DNA of 24,996 nucleotides from Prevotellaceae bacterium (GTDB taxonomy: Bacteria; Bacteroidota; Bacteroidia; Bacteroidales; Paludibacteraceae): the NCBI GenBank assembly GCA_031290375.1, contig JAITNR010000130.1, positions 1-24,996 on the forward strand, given 5' to 3'. How positions within the stretch are numbered: position 1 is the stretch's first letter; each line of letters opens with the position of its first letter. The notes below the pieces were generated by a model that worked only from the letters and a program-made list of their open reading frames with translations, was not told the DNA's origin and did not search any database. This document shows, piece by piece, positions 1-7,520 of this stretch. Both the position numbers and the translations under genes were made by a program.

Positions 1-1260
1 CTGCTCATTGAAATTCCGAATAAAGACATCATCGAAATCGGAAATGATTATTACAAACTGAAAGAATTAACAGCCGAAATCTATTATTTTGAATACAATA
101 ATCGATTATATTCTATTGAAGAATTAAATGAAGATGTTTTCAATTACTTTACAGGTTCAATTAAAGCTAATCAAACATTGATAGAAAGAGTTACAGAAAA
201 TCTTTATCAAAACAAAATCGTCGATGTAGCCGATATGCGTAAAAATATGATTGATTCCGAATGGGCAGACGATGACGCAAAATGGAAAAAAGGTAAAACA
301 AAAATCAGAGATGTTTTTTTCGGAATACTTACTACGCACATTGACAATATTATAAATTTGGGCGATAACCTGAACGAAGATAAGGACGATAAACAAAATC
401 GAATTGATTATGTTAAAAAGAGTTTTGATATTGTTGAACGAATAATCAATATATCCGTTTTTTGTTTTTTAGCACAAATGATTGAAAATAAAGAGAAAAA
501 CATAATTGAAACTCTTTTATTATTGGATGATTCAAAAGATGATAAGATTGGTTTATTAAGCCAATTATTGGATAATTATTCTTCGAGAAAAAACGATGAA
601 AATGAAATACTGTCGCACCTGCTACAAAAGAGAGATACGACTGATAAAGAAACAATACTGTTTGGTTTGGCAAAAGAATTATTTGATTTGAATGGCGGAA
701 GAAAAAAGAAAAAAGTAGATTTGAATCAGTTTGATTGTTATCGGGCGGAAATAATATTGAGCGAATTTCTGATTCATTTTTCTTTTTTGGCAAACTATAA
801 TCTAATTTCTATAGGTGGAATAGAATATCATAATATGTTGGGCAATCAAAAACCTCCATACATTCAGCGGCTTCTTTCCGGCAAAAGAGGATGCGATTAT
901 AAAGAGACTTCATTTTCGCTTTCTCATGCTGTGATTTTGACAGACGCAACAGGCAAACATTGCGCTAATCTGTTTCCTTTTCTCATTGATAACAGTTCTT
1001 TGAAACCCAATGCCACAATATCGGACTTTTTGTTTTTTTGCTCTTGCGATAGAAACGAAAATGCAAGATTTAAAGACTTGAATTATCGGAAAGAGGATGG
1101 GGAACCGATAATATTTTCTTACGAGGAGAGTATTAAAACCTATCAAGACACACAAATAATTGATAGCAGCAAAGGAGAAACTGTTGAGGAGAAAGTTATA
1201 CAGTATAATATCAATCGCTTAATGGATTCTCTGAGAGAAGAAGATTTACAAACAACTTGA
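1..1260 (+). CDS. Unidentified protein upstream of STAND NTPase, 5' end outside window
   Basis: The reading frame is open from the first base of the window, so the N-terminus is missing; 419 codons are visible before the TGA at 1258-1260. The TTG at 178 is only an internal codon and not a convincing start. I do not recognise the family. The first part is acidic and hydrophilic, the centre looks helical (leucine-rich stretches near 430-560), and the C-terminal half is more globular, with motifs such as PPYIQRLLSGKR and LFPFLIDN. No membrane segment, signal peptide or P-loop is seen in the visible part. It ends 12 bp before the STAND gene on the same strand, so co-transcription is likely. By analogy with STAND conflict operons it may be an effector, adaptor or regulator, but that is inference from position only. 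Confidence 0.8.
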   Translation: MLIEIPNKDIIEIGNDYYKLKELTAEIYYFEYNNRLYSIEELNEDVFNYFTGSIKANQTLIERVTENLYQNKIVDVADMRKNMIDSEWADDDAKWKKGKTKIRDVFFGILTTHIDNIINLGDNLNEDKDDKQNRIDYVKKSFDIVERIINISVFCFLAQMIENKEKNIIETLLLLDDSKDDKIGLLSQLLDNYSSRKNDENEILSHLLQKRDTTDKETILFGLAKELFDLNGGRKKKKVDLNQFDCYRAEIILSEFLIHFSFLANYNLISIGGIEYHNMLGNQKPPYIQRLLSGKRGCDYKETSFSLSHAVILTDATGKHCANLFPFLIDNSSLKPNATISDFLFFCSCDRNENARFKDLNYRKEDGEPIIFSYEESIKTYQDTQIIDSSKGETVEEKVIQYNINRLMDSLREEDLQTT

Positions 1261-1272
1261 AAAAACGCGAAC

Positions 1273-4200
1273 ATGGAAAAAGAAAAAATATACCCATTCA
1301 AACATTTGGCAGCATACGAGCGCAAAGACAGAACATTCTATTTTGGGCGCGGAAAAGGAACAGACGAGTTGTATCAAATGACCTTTGAAACTGATTTGAT
1401 ATTGGTTTATGGCGCTTCTGGCGTGGGAAAATCAAGTTTGATTCGTTGTGGATTGGCAAATAAATTCAAGTCGTATGAATGGTTGGATATATCTGTGCGA
1501 AGAGGTAATAATATCAATGATTCGCTTACCGAAGAATTAAATAAACAAATTGGTACCGAAGATAGAACAGCCGATATAGCCGAGCAAATACGACAATTGC
1601 GCTGCCAGCATTTTATGCCCATTTACCTGATTTTCGACCAGTTTGAAGAACTCTACATTTCGGGCAACGAGGCAGAACAACAGCAATTTTATACCGCTGT
1701 CCGAAAAATTTTATCTCTCAATCAACCTGTAAAAATCATTATTTCCATTCGCGAGGAATATCTGGGTTATTTGTACGACTTTGAGAAGGAAATTCCGCAG
1801 TTGTTTTCGCATAAATGTTGGGTACAACCTTTGAAGTTAGAAGTTGAAAATGAAAGCCACAATATTATAGATGAAATTCTACAGGGAATTATCAACCATA
1901 AAGAAGAAAGCATTGTTTCGATACAAGACGGCGACAAAGAAAAGTTGGCAGATGGAATAAAACAAATGTTTCGAAATGCCGGAGCTAAAACAGTAGATTT
2001 GCCAAGTTTGCAAATATTGTTCGATAAACTGTATCTGAATATCACCAACGACGACAAAAAATTGTCCGAAGCCGTATTCAGTGTGAAGGAATTGGAAAAA
2101 TTGGGCGATATTGGGGATATTTTGTGGAAATATCTTGAAAGATTGGTTGATGATTTATTAAAGAACAAAAAGGTAAAATCCGACATTATTTGGGGATTTT
2201 TACGTGAATTGGTAACAGACACAGGTACAAAGAAAAATTTGTCCGAAAAAGAGTTAAAAGAAAATGCTGATTTTTCGGAGTCGGAAATAAAGCAGATTAC
2301 GACGTTTTTCGGGAGGAATGATGAGAAAAAAGAAAATAATATATTCAATTCAATAACACAGAAGGGAGAAACCCGTTGGGAATTGCGCCACGACGTATTG
2401 GCGAAATGTATTAGCGAAAATTTGGATTCGGAACTGCGCCTCAAAAAACTGATAGAGGTAAAAATGAGTTCTCAATCCAAAGACGATTATTTAACGTCTT
2501 TTCAATTAAGCGAAGTAGACAAATGCAAAGAACGATTGCGACTGACCGAGAAACAAAAGAAATTTGTTGAGCTAAGCCGGAAAAAAGTTTTAAGAAAACA
2601 ATTAAAAAGAAAATTGACACTTATTGGCGCTGTTCTTGTCGCACTTCTTTCTATTGGGATTGTTTTGTTTTTAAGTATAGAAAGAAAAACGCACGAATAT
2701 TATGCCGATTATGTGGATAGATGGGGTATGCCGCGGGGAGTAATAAAATTAGATGACGATTTATTAAAAAACAAACATTTCCGCTATCATTTTATTTATA
2801 CCACTAAAGGTTTTAATAAAATTCATTTAGACAAAGTGATTTATGAAGATAACAGGGGAAAACCTCACGTACACGAGAATGCAGAACTTTTAGAATTAGA
2901 AAGAACGAAAGAGTCTGTTCGCGAATTTATCTATAATAGAAAAACAAATAAAGTAGATAGTATTATAATAACAAATGAAAATGGAGAAGTAATACCTACA
3001 CGCTTGATTGCAAAAAAACAAGGAGAAGCTTATATGAGAATTGTACTTGAAGAGGATAATAGTTTAGGAGGAGAACCGAAAAGTTTAATAGAAGGACAAT
3101 ATGAAATGAGCTATGAAGGAATAAATGATAGAGAGATTTTTCTGTCGTACAATGTAAAAGGCTATTTAAGTGGAATAGAATATAAATACAATGGGATTTT
3201 ATTCTACTTTAACGAATTTAATTGGTCTAATGAAGGTTCTTCTTACAGTGAGAAAGTTACAACAGATACACTTGGTCGTAGAAAAACAATTACATATTTA
3301 GATACGAGAGGTTTACAGACAAGCCGAAATAATATCAATAAAATTGAATATGAATATGACGATTTTGGCAATATTTCTCAAATAAAGCATATTGGGTATG
3401 ACGGACAACTTGTTTTAAATAGGAAAGGTTGGGCAATAGAAAAAGACAGCGCTGATAATTACGGCAATATTATAGAAAAAGTTTACTATGATGAAAATGG
3501 TAAATATATCAAAAAACAATGTGCCAAAATAACCCGAAAATATGAAAATGGATATTTAACAGAAGAAGCCTATTGGGATGAAAACGGGCTACCATATAAG
3601 AAAAATGAATCGTTTTCGTTAGTAGAAAACAAATCTTACTCAGGAGATAATACCAAAACAACTTGGCATTTGACAGGAAATGAAGAAGAAGTAATAAAAT
3701 GGGATAAAAATGAGGAGTATATAAAATTTAAGCGACTGTATGACAAAAAAGGAAATATTATAGAATGGAAAGTATATTGGTATGGAAAAAAGGAACCACA
3801 TGAAACAGTAACCTATAAATATGATAATAAAGGAATTAATTTGTTAGAACAATCCGTATATTATCATAATAATGCTTCTGATACGATAAGAAGAGCGGTA
3901 AAGTATATATATAAATACGATATGCAAGGACATAAAATTGAAGAATCATTGTGGGATAAAGAGAACCAACCTTATTTTTACAATTATTATGGAACTCCGG
4001 ACAGTATTTCAAAAACCATTTGGAAATATGAAAACGGAAAAATGATTGAACAAGCATATTTTGATATGGATGGCAAATTAAGAGCTAAAGATGCTTCTGG
4101 GGTTGCAAAAACAACTTGGAAATATGATGAACAAGGAAATTTTATGAAAGCAATCTGTTATGACGGAAATAATAATATTATTTTAAAAAATGCTTTGAAC

Positions 4201-6513
4201 AGAGGGTATAGTGGGTATGAAGGTCATTATTTTCCTAAAAGAACACAGAGATACGAGCGAGGAAATGTAGTTGAAGAAAGTTATTTCGATGTGGAGAATA
4301 AACCTTTCGCAAAAATAGATGAGGCAGTTAAAGTAACTTGGAAATATGATAGTATAACTAATTTTCCGATAGAAAAGAGTTATTGGGGAAAAAACGGAGA
4401 GCGTGTCTTGGCGCGAGAACCTTATAGCAGATACCAAAATCATTTTACAGTAAATCGTCATTACGCAACAGTAAAATGGAAATACGATTCACAAAATCAT
4501 ATTACAAGAATGTCTTTTTTCGGAATAGACGGAAGACCTTGTGAAAGATATGGTGTAGCAGTACATAAATGGAAATACGACTTGTTAGGTAGAAAAGTTG
4601 AAGAAGCCTATTATGGAACAGACGGAAAACCTTGTGCCGTTAATAATGTGGCAAAGATACTTTGGAAATACGATGACAACAATTATGCGGTAACTTGTTT
4701 GGACATTAACGGAAAACCTTGTAGGCAAATATTCCGCGATGGAAACGAATTGTCGCACGAAGATGACCCCGGAGCAGAAATTGCCGACTATAAACGTTTT
4801 GGATTCTATATTGATAGAAATATATATGATAGCAAAGGAAAGAAACTTGAAAATATAGTTAAATACGATGAGCAAGAAAACATAATAGAGCGGATTTGTT
4901 TTAGGCAAGAAAGAGCGCATCCTTATTCTTATATGATGGACAAAATTCCTCATCAAGAAATAATTACTAATATCAAAAGATATTATGATACCGGTAATAT
5001 TAAGGAAGAAATTGATTCTTGTTCAACATATAAAAGAATAAAAAAATACGATGAACAGGAAAATATAACAGAAGAAATTGAATATATAAATGGCAAAAAA
5101 ACAAAAGAAGACAAATATAAATACGATGCGCAAGGGAAAAATATTGAGGAAACCCATTATCAGCAAGATGATGGGAAAATTCATAAAACGCTATATAATA
5201 AACAAGGTAACATAATAGAAGAAAGTGAATATAAAAATGACAATAAAATAAAAGAAGACAAATTCAAATATGACGAACTGCAACGGATAATAGAAATAAG
5301 TCATTGGGCAGATGTAACAGCGCTAACCATGATAGAAAAAATTCAAAAAGAAATAATGAATATTGCAGTTCAAGCAAGCAAAAACAGGTATCAATTGGAA
5401 AAACTGATTCAAAACAAAGATGTGGATAGACAAAATTATTCCGACATCAAAGAAGCATTTGATGAGAGTAATGAAAATGATTATAAGGTATTATACAAAT
5501 ATGATAAAAAAGGGCATATTATTAAAATAGAATGTTTTAATACAAAACACACACCCATTTTAAATCGACATGGTTACTCAAAAATGAAACAAAAGTTTGA
5601 TAAATATGATAACATAATTGAACAGGAATGTTTCGGGATAGACGGTAAATATATTCTTGTAGATGGTTGTGCAAAATCTCAAAAAAAATATGACGAACAA
5701 GGACATTGTATAGAAGAGGCATTTTGGGGTGTAGATGGAAATCCTATCCTAATAAATGGTTATGCCAAAATAAAAAGAAAATATGACAAATACGGAAACA
5801 TAGTCGAGCAAACATTTTTTGGAACAGATGGTCAGCCTATTTTATCAACAAAAGGTCATGCAAAAATGAAAATAAAATATGACAAATTCAAAAATATAGT
5901 CGAATTAGCTTATTTTGGAATAGACGGCAAACCTGTTTTTGTAGAAGAATATGGTTATGCTAAAGTCAAAATGAAATATGACAAATATGGAAATAACATA
6001 GAAGGAGCATATTTTGGAGCAGATGGCAAACCTCTTTTTGTGAAAGAACAAGGTTTTGCTAAATATAAGTACAGATACGATAAATACGGAAACCAGATAG
6101 CCTTTGCGTATTATGATGAAAATGGAAAATTATGCAGCAATGCTATAGGCGGAACTGGCGCTATAAAAAAACAGAGAATAGTATTTAATAATGAAAAAGA
6201 AAAAAAAGTAATAAGGGCAATAACAATATATGATAGAGAACAATTAAAAACAGAAAAAGAAATCCACGAAATCACATTATACAGGCACTTTGCAATATGG
6301 CGAAATGGTTTTATGACTAAAAGTAATGTATATAGTTTTTATATTGAAACACAATATGAAATTATAATTTACTCATTAATTATTCTTGGCTTTATCACAG
6401 GTTTCTTTTTCCGCCGCAAAAAACGCCGTTTCCTGAAATGGCTTTGTTGGGGCGTTGCAGGTGCAACGATTCTTGCGGTTGTAGTTTTGTTTGGATATTT
6501 ACTATTGGCATGA
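1273..6513 (+). CDS. Membrane-spanning STAND (nSTAND1-like) NTPase with long YD/RHS-like repeat region
   Basis: A 1746-residue protein. Residues 1-400 form a STAND-type NTPase: Walker A GASGVGKSS at 47-55, Walker B LIFDQFEEL at 119-127, a sensor-like SIREEYL at 158-164, and a winged-helix-like ELRHDVLAK at 370-378. A basic stretch (about 434-447) precedes a membrane segment at about 448-469. The region from about 470 to 1694 holds repeats of roughly 40 residues with core KYDxxGNxxExxYFGxDGKP. They are degenerate at first, then regular for about six units at 1410-1620. Residues 1347-1404 are a non-repeat, probably helical insert. Two membrane segments follow, about 1695-1713 and 1723-1746, with RRKKRRFLK between them. 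The positive-inside rule puts the NTPase and RRKKRR loop in the cytoplasm and the repeats outside. STAND proteins usually oligomerise on sensing a ligand through repeats, so this could be a surveillance or defence protein. The target and output are unknown. The gene is A-rich compared with the genes right of 7500. Confidence 0.9.
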   Translation: MEKEKIYPFKHLAAYERKDRTFYFGRGKGTDELYQMTFETDLILVYGASGVGKSSLIRCGLANKFKSYEWLDISVRRGNNINDSLTEELNKQIGTEDRTADIAEQIRQLRCQHFMPIYLIFDQFEELYISGNEAEQQQFYTAVRKILSLNQPVKIIISIREEYLGYLYDFEKEIPQLFSHKCWVQPLKLEVENESHNIIDEILQGIINHKEESIVSIQDGDKEKLADGIKQMFRNAGAKTVDLPSLQILFDKLYLNITNDDKKLSEAVFSVKELEKLGDIGDILWKYLERLVDDLLKNKKVKSDIIWGFLRELVTDTGTKKNLSEKELKENADFSESEIKQITTFFGRNDEKKENNIFNSITQKGETRWELRHDVLAKCISENLDSELRLKKLIEVKMSSQSKDDYLTSFQLSEVDKCKERLRLTEKQKKFVELSRKKVLRKQLKRKLTLIGAVLVALLSIGIVLFLSIERKTHEYYADYVDRWGMPRGVIKLDDDLLKNKHFRYHFIYTTKGFNKIHLDKVIYEDNRGKPHVHENAELLELERTKESVREFIYNRKTNKVDSIIITNENGEVIPTRLIAKKQGEAYMRIVLEEDNSLGGEPKSLIEGQYEMSYEGINDREIFLSYNVKGYLSGIEYKYNGILFYFNEFNWSNEGSSYSEKVTTDTLGRRKTITYLDTRGLQTSRNNINKIEYEYDDFGNISQIKHIGYDGQLVLNRKGWAIEKDSADNYGNIIEKVYYDENGKYIKKQCAKITRKYENGYLTEEAYWDENGLPYKKNESFSLVENKSYSGDNTKTTWHLTGNEEEVIKWDKNEEYIKFKRLYDKKGNIIEWKVYWYGKKEPHETVTYKYDNKGINLLEQSVYYHNNASDTIRRAVKYIYKYDMQGHKIEESLWDKENQPYFYNYYGTPDSISKTIWKYENGKMIEQAYFDMDGKLRAKDASGVAKTTWKYDEQGNFMKAICYDGNNNIILKNALNRGYSGYEGHYFPKRTQRYERGNVVEESYFDVENKPFAKIDEAVKVTWKYDSITNFPIEKSYWGKNGERVLAREPYSRYQNHFTVNRHYATVKWKYDSQNHITRMSFFGIDGRPCERYGVAVHKWKYDLLGRKVEEAYYGTDGKPCAVNNVAKILWKYDDNNYAVTCLDINGKPCRQIFRDGNELSHEDDPGAEIADYKRFGFYIDRNIYDSKGKKLENIVKYDEQENIIERICFRQERAHPYSYMMDKIPHQEIITNIKRYYDTGNIKEEIDSCSTYKRIKKYDEQENITEEIEYINGKKTKEDKYKYDAQGKNIEETHYQQDDGKIHKTLYNKQGNIIEESEYKNDNKIKEDKFKYDELQRIIEISHWADVTALTMIEKIQKEIMNIAVQASKNRYQLEKLIQNKDVDRQNYSDIKEAFDESNENDYKVLYKYDKKGHIIKIECFNTKHTPILNRHGYSKMKQKFDKYDNIIEQECFGIDGKYILVDGCAKSQKKYDEQGHCIEEAFWGVDGNPILINGYAKIKRKYDKYGNIVEQTFFGTDGQPILSTKGHAKMKIKYDKFKNIVELAYFGIDGKPVFVEEYGYAKVKMKYDKYGNNIEGAYFGADGKPLFVKEQGFAKYKYRYDKYGNQIAFAYYDENGKLCSNAIGGTGAIKKQRIVFNNEKEKKVIRAITIYDREQLKTEKEIHEITLYRHFAIWRNGFMTKSNVYSFYIETQYEIIIYSLIILGFITGFFFRRKKRRFLKWLCWGVAGATILAVVVLFGYLLLA
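5560..6130 (+). repeat. Regular in-frame YD/RHS-like repeat array inside the STAND gene
   Basis: This part of the STAND gene encodes the cleanest consecutive copies of the repeat, visible as KFDKYDNIIE, KYDEQGHCIE, KYDKYGNIVE, KYDKFKNIVE, KYDKYGNNIE and RYDKYGNQIA. Each is followed by FGxDGxP or a close variant, then a variable loop and GxAK. Spacing is about 40 codons. Units upstream (about 3480-5300) are more divergent and uneven in length. The similarity among the last units suggests more recent duplication or gene-conversion-like homogenisation; this was judged by eye. Confidence 0.75.
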
Positions 6514-6735
6514 AGACTGTAGATTATCTGATGACGTCAGGATTAAGGTTGTCTGTTTAATTGTACTCTTGTGGTTTAGCTTTTGAGCAAAAGCGATAGA
6601 AATGATATGTTCGGAAGATTCTTCAGAAAAACGAACATTTGCTTGAATATGTTTGAAACGTATAGCTTTCGATGGTGACCCTGTTTTATTGATATGACAT
6701 TCTAAAACACTGATTAACAGGAAGATATGTTTTTT
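6502..6735 (-). other. Open stretch of about 77 codons, possible gene fragment of unknown origin
   Basis: On the minus strand a frame without stops runs from 6735 to a TAG at 6502-6504, overlapping the last four codons of the STAND gene. The translation looks protein-like (for example SPSKAIRFKHIQANVRFSEE), but there is no start codon context and I do not recognise it. It lies on the same strand as, and just past, the transposase fragment at 6800-7286. It could be that element's displaced C-terminus after an internal deletion, an unrelated remnant, or chance. Confidence 0.25.
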
Positions 6736-6799
6736 TTATATTTTGGTAAAATATTAATTTTCAGCAACTTACAAAATATATCAATAAAAGATGGACACT

Positions 6800-7286
6800 G
6801 CCAATTTTTCAATCTTGCCCCCAAAATATATTTATAGCCGGAGGCTTCCGTAAATTCGATATTTTTCTTTGATAATAATCCGCTATCGGCGATGATAACA
6901 GCATTTTTAAGCCAGTATCGTTCTTTTATTTTTTTGATTGCCAATTCAAAAGTGTCGCCTTCGTACATATTTCCGGGAAAAAGGTCGTAGCCAACAGGCA
7001 AACCCTCGTCGGTTACCAACAGTGCCAGCAAAACCTGTCCCTGATTGAATTTGTTGTCTTTGCTGTATCCAAAACGGCGAAGTTCGTCTTCGCTAAAACT
7101 TTCAAAATAAAGTGTGGTGCAGTCGTAGAAAAACAATTTGATTTCACGGTCGAATAATCCCTTTGTATATTGCCATGTTATGTTCTGTAAATCGCTGATT
7201 TTGTCTACTTTAACCTCATTGTCAAACTTGTCTTTGCGGTCGCTTTTTATTCAGTCCTGCATGCGATAAATTTTTTCCAATTTTAC
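6800..7286 (-). pseudogene. Degenerate IS1634-type (IS4 superfamily) transposase fragment
   Basis: Minus-strand translation gives the DDE-transposase segment FFYDCTTLYFESFSEDELR (from about 7134 down), then GYSKDNKFNQ, VTDEGLPVGYDLFPGN and ADSGLLSKKN, ending at about YILGARLKNW near 6800. These are the first and second catalytic-Asp regions of IS1634-family transposases. The third catalytic residue and the C-terminus are missing. Upstream the frame continues as IKSDRKDKFDNEVKVDKISD but meets an in-frame TGA at 7251-7253; beyond it LEKIYRMQD continues the same reading, then another TGA at 7287-7289. Truncated at both ends and interrupted, it cannot encode a working transposase. It marks past IS insertion beside the STAND gene. 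Confidence 0.8.
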
Positions 7287-7289
7287 TCA

Positions 7290-7402
7290 AAAAGTGCCAT
7301 TTTTACACAGTTTAGGGATGGGGATTGGGGGATAGAGTGTCGAAGTCAGGAAGAATAATCACTCACCCACCCACTCACCTCAACTTACTTATACAAAAAA
7401 AA
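7290..7402. other. Intergenic stretch between IS remnant and terminator
   Basis: No coding sequence is supported here. It holds a short direct repeat of the type actcaccc near 7361-7380 and some G-rich sequence near 7316-7335. No insertion-sequence terminal inverted repeat could be paired with another end by eye. Confidence 0.5.
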
Positions 7403-7439
7403 TTAGCATTTTATTTGGAGTAGCCAAATAAAATGCTAA
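7403..7439 (-). terminator. Strong intrinsic terminator downstream of M6 protease gene
   Basis: A perfect 16-bp inverted repeat (TTAGCATTTTATTTGG, loop of 5 nt, then its complement). On the minus strand the stem is followed by a run of eight T at 7395-7402, so it should end transcription of the protease gene whose stop lies about 80 bp upstream. In the plus direction the following sequence is A-rich, so it would be weak. Confidence 0.85.
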
Positions 7440-7520
7440 AAATTCAATCTAATAAATGAAATTTATTTCGCTGTTCCATAGATTACTATTGGTTTGCAAA
7501 CAGACACCATACAGCCTAAT

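Noticed and set aside
178..1260. Gene start at the TTG at 178
   Set aside because: The frame is open to base 1 with protein-like sequence upstream, so the gene begins outside the window.
1767..2444. 225-codon minus-strand ORF inside the STAND gene
   Set aside because: It lies opposite the STAND NTPase domain, is Ser/Phe-rich as expected for an antisense shadow, and shows no domain.
3480..6130. CRISPR-like or DNA satellite array
   Set aside because: The periodicity is at protein level, with divergent nucleotide units and no identical direct repeats separated by spacers.
6714..7136. Intact 140-residue gene on the minus strand
   Set aside because: It begins at a TTG inside a conserved transposase motif, and its last 28 or so residues leave the homology; it is part of a degenerate transposase.
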